This document shows, piece after piece, positions 1-5,430 of a stretch of 6,172 bases of DNA; within the stretch, counting starts at the first letter, position 1, and every line of letters starts with the position of its first letter. The notes under the pieces were generated by a model. The model was given only the letters and a program-made list of their open reading frames with translations. It did not search any database and had not been told where the DNA came from. Made by a program: the position numbers and the translations under genes. This DNA is from an uncultured Clostridia bacterium. Its GTDB lineage: Bacteria > Bacillota > Clostridia > UMGS1883. The stretch covers positions 1 to 6,172 of the forward strand of contig CANQKL010000102.1 of NCBI GenBank assembly GCA_947624455.1, written 5' to 3'.

Positions 1-282
1 GTCCGCCACCATAAATGCGGAGTAAAATCCCACGCCGAACTGTCCGATTATGCTCATATCCTCCGCCCGGTTTTCGCTTTTGAATTCCAGCGAGCCGCTT
101 TTTGCTATCGTCCCAAGATTTGTTTCCAGCTCTTTTTCGTCCATTCCGCAGCCGTTGTCCTCAACGGAAAAGGACAGCACGTCCGTGGGTATATCCTCAA
201 AAAGCTCGACACGGATAACGTCCGCGCCTGCCCGAACGGAGTTCTGTACGATGTCCAGTATGTTCAGACTGATCTCCTGCAT
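1..282 (-). CDS. GHKL ATPase, hydrogenase-cluster type N-terminus joined to HtpG-like sequence (partial, 3' end off window)
   Basis: Ninety-four codons are visible from the ATG at 282 to the window edge, with no stop. Residues 1-47 (starting MQEISLNILDIVQNSVRAGA, with an N-box-like LDIVQNS) match my memory of the small ATP-binding protein that follows hydC/nuoE in clostridial [FeFe]-hydrogenase clusters. Residues 42-47 are DNGCGM, the ATP-binding G1 box. After it, that family should continue with a DPFxTTR-type segment. Here residues 53-63 read TNLGTIAKSGS and residues 79-94 read IGQFGVGFYSAFMVAD, which are hallmark HtpG/Hsp90 N-domain motifs. The frame stays open across the join. The gene starts 17 bases after the nuoE stop, with AGGAAG at 295-300 as a plausible but distant ribosome binding site. 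It is either a real GHKL hybrid or a chimera; see findings. I am sure of the ORF and of both similarities, not of the biological reality of the join. Confidence 0.8.
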   Translation of the reverse strand, partial: MQEISLNILDIVQNSVRAGADVIRVELFEDIPTDVLSFSVEDNGCGMDEKELETNLGTIAKSGSLEFKSENRAEDMSIIGQFGVGFYSAFMVAD

Positions 283-299
283 AGCAGCTTACCGCTTCC

Positions 300-794
300 T
301 CAGTCCGCGTACTTGGCAAGGATGCCGGGTACGTCGTCCACCGTGAGACGGCCGTAAACCTCGTCGTTTACCGTCAGTACGGGAGCGAGGCCGCAGGCGC
401 CTATGCAGCGGGTGGCGTTGAGGGAATACTTTCCGTCAGGGGTGCAGCCGCCAACCTCGAGGTTGAGGGCCTCCTGTATCTTGTTGATGATGTCGCCGCT
501 GCCCTTAACATAGCAGGCGGTGCCGAGACATACGGCGATGGCGTACTTGCCCTTGGGATTAAGAGAGAACTGGGTGTAGAAGGTCACAACGCCGTAAACC
601 TCCGCCAGTGTCACTCCCAGACCCTCGGCGATCATCACCTGCACCTCCAGGGGCAGATAGCCATAGATGTCCTGAGCCTCATGCAGAACAGGGATAAGCG
701 CACCCCGGGTGTCCTTGTGCTTGGCAATGACTTCCTTGAGCTTAGCTTCCTGCTCGGCTGTACCGTTAAACGGTACGGTAGATTTCACGCTCAT
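300..794 (-). CDS. nuoE: NuoE/HydC-like thioredoxin-fold [2Fe-2S] subunit of NADH-dependent [FeFe] hydrogenase
   Basis: This is a 164-residue protein of the NuoE/HydC (24 kDa subunit) family, which carries a [2Fe-2S] cluster and passes electrons between NAD(H), flavin and Fe-S centres in electron-bifurcating hydrogenases. An N-terminal helical region (about 15-75, including LIPVLHEAQDIYGYLP) precedes the thioredoxin-like fold. The four ligands are visible as C89-x4-C94 (CLGTAC) and C130-x3-C134 (CIGAC). Length is normal for the family. I chose the ATG at 794 because TAAGGAGGTA (801-810) lies just upstream. An in-frame ATG at 854 would add 20 unlike residues and put that ribosome binding site inside the gene. 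It has its own promoter (893-921) and is followed after 17 bases by a GHKL ATPase gene, the usual order in clostridial hyd clusters. It is soluble and cytoplasmic. A role in Complex I is unlikely because no other nuo genes are present. Confidence 0.93.
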   Translation of the reverse strand: MSVKSTVPFNGTAEQEAKLKEVIAKHKDTRGALIPVLHEAQDIYGYLPLEVQVMIAEGLGVTLAEVYGVVTFYTQFSLNPKGKYAIAVCLGTACYVKGSGDIINKIQEALNLEVGGCTPDGKYSLNATRCIGACGLAPVLTVNDEVYGRLTVDDVPGILAKYAD

Positions 795-800
795 ATTCTT

Positions 801-810
801 TACCTCCTTA
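801..810 (-). promoter_or_regulatory. Ribosome binding site of nuoE
   Basis: TAAGGAGGTA on the minus strand ends six bases before the ATG at 794. It is a near-perfect anti-16S match and fixes the nuoE start over the upstream in-frame ATG at 854. Confidence 0.9.
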
Positions 811-823
811 TATTGATTGAATT

Positions 824-842
824 GGACGGAACAGGCCCGCCC
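824..842 (-). other. GC-rich hairpin in the nuoE leader
   Basis: In the minus-strand transcript GGGCGG and CCGUCC can pair (six pairs, one G-U) around a seven-base loop. It lies between the inferred transcription start (about 886) and the ribosome binding site, and no U-tract follows, so it is not a terminator. It could affect mRNA stability or be incidental. Confidence 0.35.
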
Positions 843-863
843 GTTATTCAGCATGACAAATGT

Positions 864-884
864 TGTGAGTACGTAGTAATCACA
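864..884. promoter_or_regulatory. Imperfect 21-bp palindrome at the nuoE transcription start (candidate operator)
   Basis: The arms TGTGA and TCACA flank an 11-base centre that is itself mostly symmetric (TAC...GTA). Eight of the ten base positions on one side are mirrored on the other. It lies about +2 to +22 from the start inferred from the TATAAT box at 893-898, where a bound repressor would block transcription. The arms resemble Crp/Fnr half-sites, but the 11-base spacing is wider than the usual six, so no regulator is assigned. Confidence 0.4.
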
Positions 885-892
885 GCAAAGAC

Positions 893-921
893 ATTATATC
901 AGATTTTTCACGGTTTGTCTA
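893..921 (-). promoter_or_regulatory. Sigma-A promoter of nuoE and downstream ATPase
   Basis: On the minus strand TAGACA (916-921) and a perfect TATAAT (893-898) are separated by 17 bases. Transcription should begin near 886, giving a leader of about 92 bases. The promoter lies in the only long gap (795-989) between minus-strand genes, so nuoE can be transcribed separately from the upstream sensor operon. Confidence 0.75.
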
Positions 922-937
922 CACTAACATTGCTTTT

Positions 938-955
938 TCGTTAAAAAATTCACAA
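938..955. promoter_or_regulatory. Candidate Rex-like operator upstream of nuoE promoter
   Basis: The minus strand reads TTGTGAA-TTTT-TTAACGA. That is 12 of 14 matches to the clostridial Rex consensus as I recall it (TTGTTAA-N4-TTAACAA). Rex senses NADH/NAD+ and commonly controls hydrogenase and fermentation genes in Firmicutes. The site is about 16 bases upstream of the -35 box rather than overlapping the promoter, and the area is AT-rich, so a chance match is possible. Confidence 0.4.
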
Positions 956-976
956 AAAGTTTATGGCATTTGTGCC
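954..976 (-). terminator. Weak possible terminator after the YcxB-like gene
   Basis: Past the stop at 990 the minus strand has GGCA-CAAA-TGCC (965-976), then ATAAAC and a short T run (954-959). The stem is only four base pairs, so read-through into nuoE is likely. Confidence 0.2.
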
Positions 977-989
977 CTTCGCCGCTGAT

Positions 990-2036
990 TCAGCCAACTT
1001 TTTCTCCCGTTTTCAACTTCCTCACAAATTCCGTCAGTTCGGGTCCGCAATTGTACTTTACCAAAATTATACCTAAGGCTTGGCTGATCATAATATAAAA
1101 ATTGGTTTCGGTCTCGTAAATTTTCTGGATGTCGCCGTATTTCAGCAGGGTACGGCCATTGGCGTCGCGGGATTCCAGCCGGTCGGAATAAAACCGCACA
1201 ATGATTTCCTTGTCTTGGGCAAATTTGTTGCTCCTGTAATAGTTCCGGCCCTTGATCCGAGGGATGATAAACAGCTCCAGCAGCAGGACAGCCCCCAGCA
1301 CGGCGAGCAGCCATCCAGAATACCGCACAAGGCACAGGCCCAAAACCAAACACGTAAGACCGATGAAGGTGATAACAATGTTCCGGGGCTGACGGCCGCT
1401 GACATACAGGCTGTATCTTTTATACTCTTCCCAGCCGATGACGGATCTGACCTCATAGAGAGGGGTCTCCTTCCCGTCCTCCCGAGGCGCCGAAGGCTCC
1501 GGGCCGGGAAGGCTCTTTATCTCACCCAGCCGGGCTTTAATTCCGCGGATAAAGTCCGCCAATCCGTCGGGGCATCCTTCCTTTATCACCGGTACGGCCT
1601 GTACGTTGGAGATCATGATATAAAAATTGGTTTTGGTTTCTATTATGTCATAAATTTTGTTATAGGATAAATTTGAGATGTTTTCGCCGGCTCTTTCCTC
1701 CAGCCAGCCCGGATAGAACCTCAGCTCCGCCTCCGACCTGTCCGTGGGCCAGAGCTGCCGCTTATAGACCCTGGCTCCATAAATGGGCAGCAACAGCAGA
1801 GCGGTCATCGCTGCGGCGCTGATAACTATACAAAAAACAGCCACATAGACCGGAGCTCCCGCAACCAGCAAAAAGACACCCAAAACCACATCCACGGCCA
1901 GCAGGACGACCAAAAGTATTCTCATGATCCTGTTACAAGGGCGGCGATTGTGGATGGCGTACCAGAGCTTTTTGCACTCGTCAAAGGTCAGCTCGGTCTT
2001 TGTTTCAAAAAGAGGTGAGCCGTTATGTTCGTTCAT
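990..2036 (-). CDS. Membrane protein with two tandem YcxB-like units
   Basis: A 348-residue protein built from two similar halves. Each half has an N-terminal stretch (about 15-30 and 195-215), a pair of hydrophobic segments (about 38-60 and 62-87; about 219-238 and 241-260), then a soluble domain. The soluble domains share ETKTNFYIMIS (133-143) and ETETNFYIMIS (308-318), and the stretches before and after these motifs are also similar. The arrangement resembles the YcxB-like family, which usually has one such unit; function is unknown. The start at 2036 follows a strong AAGGGAGGAAAG site and overlaps the PHP gene by 14 bases, implying translational coupling and membership of the sensor operon. 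Four membrane segments are predicted from hydrophobicity only. It could anchor or report to the soluble signalling proteins (inference). Confidence 0.85.
   Translation of the reverse strand: MNEHNGSPLFETKTELTFDECKKLWYAIHNRRPCNRIMRILLVVLLAVDVVLGVFLLVAGAPVYVAVFCIVISAAAMTALLLLPIYGARVYKRQLWPTDRSEAELRFYPGWLEERAGENISNLSYNKIYDIIETKTNFYIMISNVQAVPVIKEGCPDGLADFIRGIKARLGEIKSLPGPEPSAPREDGKETPLYEVRSVIGWEEYKRYSLYVSGRQPRNIVITFIGLTCLVLGLCLVRYSGWLLAVLGAVLLLELFIIPRIKGRNYYRSNKFAQDKEIIVRFYSDRLESRDANGRTLLKYGDIQKIYETETNFYIMISQALGIILVKYNCGPELTEFVRKLKTGEKVG
1086..1115. repeat. Internal direct repeat, copy B (second YcxB-like unit)
   Basis: This 30-base segment matches 1611-1640 at 27 of 30 positions in the same orientation. 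It encodes the shared TNFYIMIS motif and marks the duplication inside the YcxB-like gene. Confidence 0.8.
1611..1640. repeat. Internal direct repeat, copy A (first YcxB-like unit)
   Basis: Partner of 1086-1115 with three mismatches. Most of the rest of the two halves has diverged, so this is a conserved core of an old duplication, or a segment homogenised by gene conversion. Confidence 0.8.
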
Positions 2037-2754
2037 GACTTTCCTCCCTTGTTTTAACTTCCTTGAGTGCCTTTACCACCGCTTCCGCCGATTTTTCCTC
2101 CAGCGTTATTTTCCACACCGCGTCGGAAATGTCGGTCAGGTAGTGGGCGTCGCTGTCGTGGAGGTAGCGGTATTTGGGATCGGCGCTCATTTCCGCCGGG
2201 GCCCGCTTGGACACCTCCAGGGTGGTAAAGTTCAGCTCCTCGGGGATAAAGCCCAGGTTGGACAAAATGCTGTTGCTGCTGCGGTCGATGTGAGCGGCGA
2301 TGCAGACTCCTCCCCTTTCCTCCGCAAGGGCCTTGATCTTCTCAATGGGCAGATCGGTGGCGTTTATAAGGAGCTTGTCGATGGAACCGACGACCTTGTC
2401 CTCGTGGTCCATGATGAGCTGTTCGCCGAAAATTTCCGGTTTATTCTTTATGGGCGGCAGATGCTCCTCCAATATATCGCCCATGTCGAGGGCCGCCTCC
2501 ACAGTGGGAAAAAGGCACAGCAAATGCACCTCCTCGGCGCTCTCCGCCTCGATCCCCGGCACAACGGTAAGCCCCCACTCCTTTGCCGCCTCCACGATGG
2601 CCGGAACGTTTTTCGCGGTGTTGTGGTCGGAAAGGGCTATTATCTCAAGGCCGTTGAGCATTGCCATGGCGGCGATATTGTGAGGCGTCATGTCCCCGTC
2701 CCCGCAGGGGGACAGACAGGAGTGCATATGTAAGTCGTATGCGTAGCGGCCCAT
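2023..2754 (-). CDS. PHP-domain metal-dependent phosphoesterase
   Basis: A 243-residue protein of the PHP family, whose members hydrolyse phosphoester bonds with a cluster of two or three metal ions. The ligand motifs are all visible: H9-x-H11 (DLHMHS), D43-H44 (SDHN), E69 (PGIEAE), H77, H155 (AAHID) and D202-x-H204 (DSDAH). Length suits stand-alone PHP proteins; no polymerase or histidinol-phosphatase extension is present. The start at 2754 is one base after the stop of the upstream DRTGG gene (TGATATG), and the stop lies inside the next gene, so translation is coupled on both sides. The substrate is unknown. The setting, among kinase-like and DRTGG signalling proteins next to a hydrogenase-like sensor, suggests a regulatory phosphatase or nucleotide hydrolase, which is inference. 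Confidence 0.9.
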   Translation of the reverse strand: MGRYAYDLHMHSCLSPCGDGDMTPHNIAAMAMLNGLEIIALSDHNTAKNVPAIVEAAKEWGLTVVPGIEAESAEEVHLLCLFPTVEAALDMGDILEEHLPPIKNKPEIFGEQLIMDHEDKVVGSIDKLLINATDLPIEKIKALAEERGGVCIAAHIDRSSNSILSNLGFIPEELNFTTLEVSKRAPAEMSADPKYRYLHDSDAHYLTDISDAVWKITLEEKSAEAVVKALKEVKTREESHERT

Positions 2755-2755
2755 A

Positions 2756-3085
2756 TCACACCAGATCCTTTAACTCGCAGACAATATCGAAGGCGGTCTT
2801 TTCGGTGGAATAGACCGGTATGCCCTCCATGTCGGAGCGTTTGGCGGTGTTGGGATCGGGGGAAAGGCCCTCGGCCAGGATTATCATGGCCACGTCGGTG
2901 AGGCTGGCCACGGCCATTATATTTATATTTGTCTGTATCGTAACCCAGGCGTTGCCGCTCTGAGCCTTGCCCATCACAAGGCTCAGCAGGTCGCCCACAT
3001 ATCCGCCTGTAACCTCCCGGTCGATTCCGTCCTCGCCGCACTTTAGAGCGAGACCGAGCTTGTTTCCTATTTCGGCAACAGTCAT
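2756..3085 (-). CDS. DRTGG-domain protein 2
   Basis: A 109-residue protein that is essentially one DRTGG domain. The signature is DREVTGG at residues 22-28, followed by GDLLS (31-35). DRTGG domains are small ligand-binding or regulatory modules also found between CBS domains and in phosphotransacetylase-like proteins; their ligand is not well established. The start at 3085 has AGGAAG (3096-3101) ten bases upstream. It lies 59 bases after the hydS-like stop and one base before the PHP start. It is paralogous to the first gene of the operon (4953-5306) but diverged: this copy keeps the TGG signature and lacks the LLTG...VRTAE-type segment. It is predicted soluble. Confidence 0.85.
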   Translation of the reverse strand: MTVAEIGNKLGLALKCGEDGIDREVTGGYVGDLLSLVMGKAQSGNAWVTIQTNINIMAVASLTDVAMIILAEGLSPDPNTAKRSDMEGIPVYSTEKTAFDIVCELKDLV

Positions 3086-3144
3086 AGCGATTTATCTTCC
3101 TTTCGTGGGATTTTTAAGTCATGCCCTTCGCGCCGCGCTTGCGC

Positions 3145-4440
3145 TCACTCCATGGACGGCGGCAGCTTGCTCTCCAGCTCCGCCATCTCCCGGGCCAGCA
3201 TACTCACCCGCTCACGGAGCTTGAATATGCAGTCCGTCTCGTTGGCCTTGCCGCGGACGATGTCCTCGGCCAGATCCTTACAGGTCGGCGCCCCGCAGGA
3301 GCCGCAGTCGAGCTGCGGCAGGCCCGCGTATATCTCGTTCATGCGAGCCGCCTTTTTCAGGGCCTCGCTGAAATCCTCGTCCAAAGGACTGAAGGGCTTG
3401 TATTCTATCTTGCGGTTCCAGTACATACCTTCCAGCTTGGGAACGGGGGCGTTGGAATCCTCCAGCCGGTCGGAAAGCCGACGTATGCGGGAGTTGGCCA
3501 CAAAGTTATTTTCCACCGTCAGGCTGCCGCCGACGCAGCCGCCGGTACAGGCCAATGTCTCAATAAAGTCTATCCCCTTTATCATGTCGTCCTCAAGCTT
3601 TTCCAAAACCTCCATGACGTTGGCGATGCCGTCCACGGCGATATAACGCTCGATGCCCAAGGCCCGGGCCTCGCCGCCGTGGTTTGCCCAGCGCACGCCG
3701 CTGCGGCCCGCCACGCTCAGCCGCTCCACCCTCTCTATCTTATCTATGCTGTGGGCCAGACGCATATACACGTCCTTAATGGATATCGCCCCGTCTATAT
3801 TGGACTTTTCCAGGGCCAGCGGCCACTTGATGGCCGTCACCTTGGCGGGACAGGGAGTTATGAAGAACACGCCTATCTCCTCGTCCTTGAGGCCGGTCTT
3901 TTCCGCCGCCTCCCTGCGGGCCATCTCCGCCGCCGCCTCCATAGGCGAGGTCAGGGGAGCCACGTGGCCCATGAGATCAGGATATTTTACGGCGATCAGC
4001 CGCACCACCGCCGGACAGGCCGACGAAATTACCGGAGCCTCGATAAGGCCGGTGTGGATCAGCTCCTTCATTTTGGCGGTCACGACCTCCGCCCCCCTGG
4101 CCACCTCAAACACATGGTCGAAGCCCAGCATTTTCAGGCCCGTGAACATAATGTCAAAATCCTCCGCCTTTGAGAATTGGCCGCAGAAGGCCGGGGCGGG
4201 CAGAGCGATCTTGTACTTGTAATTTTCCAGCATATCAAAGCCGTCGGTGATGGCTTTTTTCGCATGGTACTGGCAGCGGCGGATACACTCGCCGCAGTCA
4301 ATGCATCTCTCGTCTATGATCTTGGCCTTGCCCTGCTGCACGCGGATGGCCTGGGTAGGGCAATAGCGTATGCAGGTGGTACAGCCCTTGCAGCTGGGCC
4401 GGTCAAGCGTCACGCTGTGACATCTTTTTTCAATTCCCAT
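3145..4440 (-). CDS. hydS: HydS-like sensory [FeFe]-hydrogenase homologue
   Basis: A 431-residue protein. Two [4Fe-4S] sites come first: C17/C20/C23/C27 and C46/C49/C52/C56. The hydrogenase large-subunit region follows, with all three H-cluster motifs: SSACP (C142), TPCPAK (C197, K200) and LACTGGCVGG (C298, C302). Catalytic enzymes have TSCCP; here the first Cys, the proton-transfer residue, is Ala141. This change is known in putative sensory [FeFe] hydrogenases (HydS types). A C-terminal RnfB-like Fe-S motif (C379-x2-C382-x4-C387...C404) ends in a charged, probably helical tail (405-431). No PAS domain is present, so it resembles the PAS-less group described from Thermoanaerobacter. I chose 4440 because GGGAG (4450-4454) lies nine bases upstream; the longer ORF from 4494 adds only a basic hairpin-encoded stretch. 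It probably senses H2 or redox state rather than producing H2. Confidence 0.88.
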   Translation of the reverse strand: MGIEKRCHSVTLDRPSCKGCTTCIRYCPTQAIRVQQGKAKIIDERCIDCGECIRRCQYHAKKAITDGFDMLENYKYKIALPAPAFCGQFSKAEDFDIMFTGLKMLGFDHVFEVARGAEVVTAKMKELIHTGLIEAPVISSACPAVVRLIAVKYPDLMGHVAPLTSPMEAAAEMARREAAEKTGLKDEEIGVFFITPCPAKVTAIKWPLALEKSNIDGAISIKDVYMRLAHSIDKIERVERLSVAGRSGVRWANHGGEARALGIERYIAVDGIANVMEVLEKLEDDMIKGIDFIETLACTGGCVGGSLTVENNFVANSRIRRLSDRLEDSNAPVPKLEGMYWNRKIEYKPFSPLDEDFSEALKKAARMNEIYAGLPQLDCGSCGAPTCKDLAEDIVRGKANETDCIFKLRERVSMLAREMAELESKLPPSME

Positions 4441-4463
4441 TTTTTGTTTCTCCCATATAACCT

Positions 4464-4492
4464 GCCGCCGTTTCCGGCGGCGCCGTTCCGGC
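4464..4492 (-). other. Twin GC-rich hairpins between anti-sigma-like gene and hydS-like gene
   Basis: In the 87-base gap, the transcript forms GCCG-GAA-CGGC (4482-4492), then a seven-pair stem GCCGCCG/CGGCGGC closed by a GAAA tetraloop (4464-4481). No U-tract follows, so this is not a terminator. Placed ten bases before the GGGAG site of the hydS-like gene, it may mark an mRNA processing or stabilising element that sets relative expression. Confidence 0.55.
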
Positions 4493-4527
4493 ACGAAAAA
4501 GGAGCGACGCTGATTTTACGTGCCGAT

Positions 4528-4956
4528 CTACTTTATATACACTGTCATGTCAACGATAGTTCCCTTGCCCACCTCGGTGGTTATCTTCATTTCGTCGGTA
4601 TATTTCTTCATATTCGGCAGGCCCATGCCCGCGCCGAAGCCCAGCTCCCGCACCTGCTGGCTGGCGGTGGAAAATCCCGCCTGCATAGCCTTTTCCACGT
4701 CGGGGATGCCGGGGCCAACGTCCTTGTGAATCATGCGCACGCTTTCGGGCCTGATCTCCACGTCGATAGAACCCCCGTGGGCATGAATCACCATATTTAT
4801 CTCGCACTCATACATCGCGATGGCGACCTTGCGGATGACGTCGGCGCCCACACCGAGCTGTTTAAGCACCTTTTTCACCGCGCCGCTGGCCTCGCCAGCC
4901 ACTGTAAAGTCGGAACCGTCAACGTTGTAATGCAGCACCATCAAGGGTTCGCTCAT
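4528..4956 (-). CDS. SpoIIAB/RsbW-like anti-sigma factor or serine/threonine kinase ATPase
   Basis: A 142-residue single-domain GHKL ATPase. The N-box is ECEINMVIHAHG (50-61), the G1 box is DVGPGIPD (79-86), the G2/lid region is GFGAGMGLPNMKK (106-118), and G132-T133 is the late conserved GT pair. This matches the SpoIIAB/RsbW group, which bind ATP, phosphorylate a serine on an anti-anti-sigma partner, or act as a kinase domain for another protein. Length is normal. It overlaps the upstream DRTGG stop by ATGA, so the two are translationally coupled. No sigma factor or STAS-domain partner is encoded in the window, so the target is unknown. The neighbouring hydS-like gene suggests that H2/redox input controls its activity, which is inference. 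Confidence 0.9.
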   Translation of the reverse strand: MSEPLMVLHYNVDGSDFTVAGEASGAVKKVLKQLGVGADVIRKVAIAMYECEINMVIHAHGGSIDVEIRPESVRMIHKDVGPGIPDVEKAMQAGFSTASQQVRELGFGAGMGLPNMKKYTDEMKITTEVGKGTIVDMTVYIK

Positions 4957-5306
4957 ATCTTGCTGCTTCCTCCAGTCAGGCCCGCGCTGTAAAGCATTCC
5001 GCAGGCGATATACATGGGCAGCTCGGTTTCCATAATAACTATATCCCGGCTTTGAGCCAGGTCAACGATCTCATCGGAGGGCTTTTTGCCGCGGATAAAG
5101 ATGACGGCGTGAATATCCATCATTTCAGCGGTTCGGATGACCTGGCCGTTTACAAGGCCGGTCAGAAGCATGGCCTGATCCTTCACAAAAGCCAGCACGT
5201 CGCTCATCAGGTCGCTGCCGCAGGCGGCCTTGACCTCCCTATCCAGCTCTTCCTCGCCGGTGAGGACCGTGGCGTTCAGAATTTCCTTGATTTCCCTAAG
5301 CTTCAT
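4953..5306 (-). CDS. DRTGG-domain protein 1, first gene of sensor operon
   Basis: A 117-residue, single-domain protein. LDREVKAACGSDLMSDVL (residues 21-38) and LLTGLVNGQVIRTAEMMDI (47-65) are typical of the DRTGG proteins found near clostridial hydrogenase genes, followed by a second alpha/beta half (70-106) with KKPSDE. The literal TGG is replaced by CGS. The start at 5306 follows AGGAGG (5317-5322) with a ten-base gap; the longer ORF from 5399 would begin inside the structured leader and lacks a ribosome binding site. The gene overlaps the anti-sigma-like gene by four bases, so the two products probably interact or are needed in equal amounts. The ligand is unknown. It is predicted soluble. 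Confidence 0.85.
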   Translation of the reverse strand: MKLREIKEILNATVLTGEEELDREVKAACGSDLMSDVLAFVKDQAMLLTGLVNGQVIRTAEMMDIHAVIFIRGKKPSDEIVDLAQSRDIVIMETELPMYIACGMLYSAGLTGGSSKI

Positions 5307-5333
5307 AAATATGTAACCTCCTGTTATTATTAT

Positions 5334-5347
5334 GGCAATACCGCACA
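5334..5347. repeat. Inverted repeat, arm 1 (leader closing stem)
   Basis: GGCAATACCGCACA, exact reverse complement of 5417-5430, 69 bases apart. Together they form the closing stem of the leader RNA. Confidence 0.9.
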
Positions 5348-5372
5348 GAGATTGTGTCCAGATTGCTCCTCG

Positions 5373-5411
5373 AAAAAGATGCAAGCAAGATTGGTACAAA
5401 GCTCACTTGCA
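5373..5411 (-). terminator. Terminator-like hairpin within the leader (possible attenuator)
   Basis: On the minus strand a ten-pair stem with two G-U pairs (arms 5402-5411 and 5380-5389, 12-base loop) is followed by UCUUUUU (5379-5373). Its position between the two arms of the closing stem suggests transcription attenuation, but the stem is only moderately stable. Confidence 0.4.
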
Positions 5412-5416
5412 GTCTT

Positions 5417-5430
5417 TGTGCGGTATTGCC
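5417..5430. repeat. Inverted repeat, arm 2 (leader closing stem)
   Basis: TGTGCGGTATTGCC, exact reverse complement of 5334-5347. It begins about eight bases after the inferred transcription start of the minus-strand operon, so it is nearly the 5' end of the RNA. Confidence 0.9.

Noticed and set aside
1924..2733. Plus-strand ORF of 269 codons opposite the PHP gene
   Set aside because: The opposite strand contains the complete PHP metal-ligand set; this frame has no motif.
3086..3144. Possible small gene or terminator in the 59-base gap after the hydS-like gene
   Set aside because: A short GCGC-AA-GCGC stem is present without a T run directly after it, and there is no room for a gene beyond the ribosome binding site of DRTGG gene 2.
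3121..4173. Long plus-strand ORF of 350 codons opposite the hydS-like gene
   Set aside because: The minus strand carries all Fe-S and H-cluster motifs in order; the plus-strand frame is a GC-rich shadow with no recognisable domain.
4441..4494. Upstream extension of the hydS-like gene to the ATG at 4494
   Set aside because: It would encode a run of Arg/Lys from the GC-rich hairpins. The GGGAG site nine bases before 4440 supports the shorter start.
4177..4992. Plus-strand ORF of 271 codons opposite the anti-sigma-like gene
   Set aside because: It shadows a gene with clear N, G1 and G2 boxes, spans an intergenic hairpin and has no recognisable family.
5307..5399. Upstream extension of DRTGG gene 1 to the ATG at 5399
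   Set aside because: The added residues come from the structured leader, and the strong AGGAGG at 5317-5322 marks the start at 5306.
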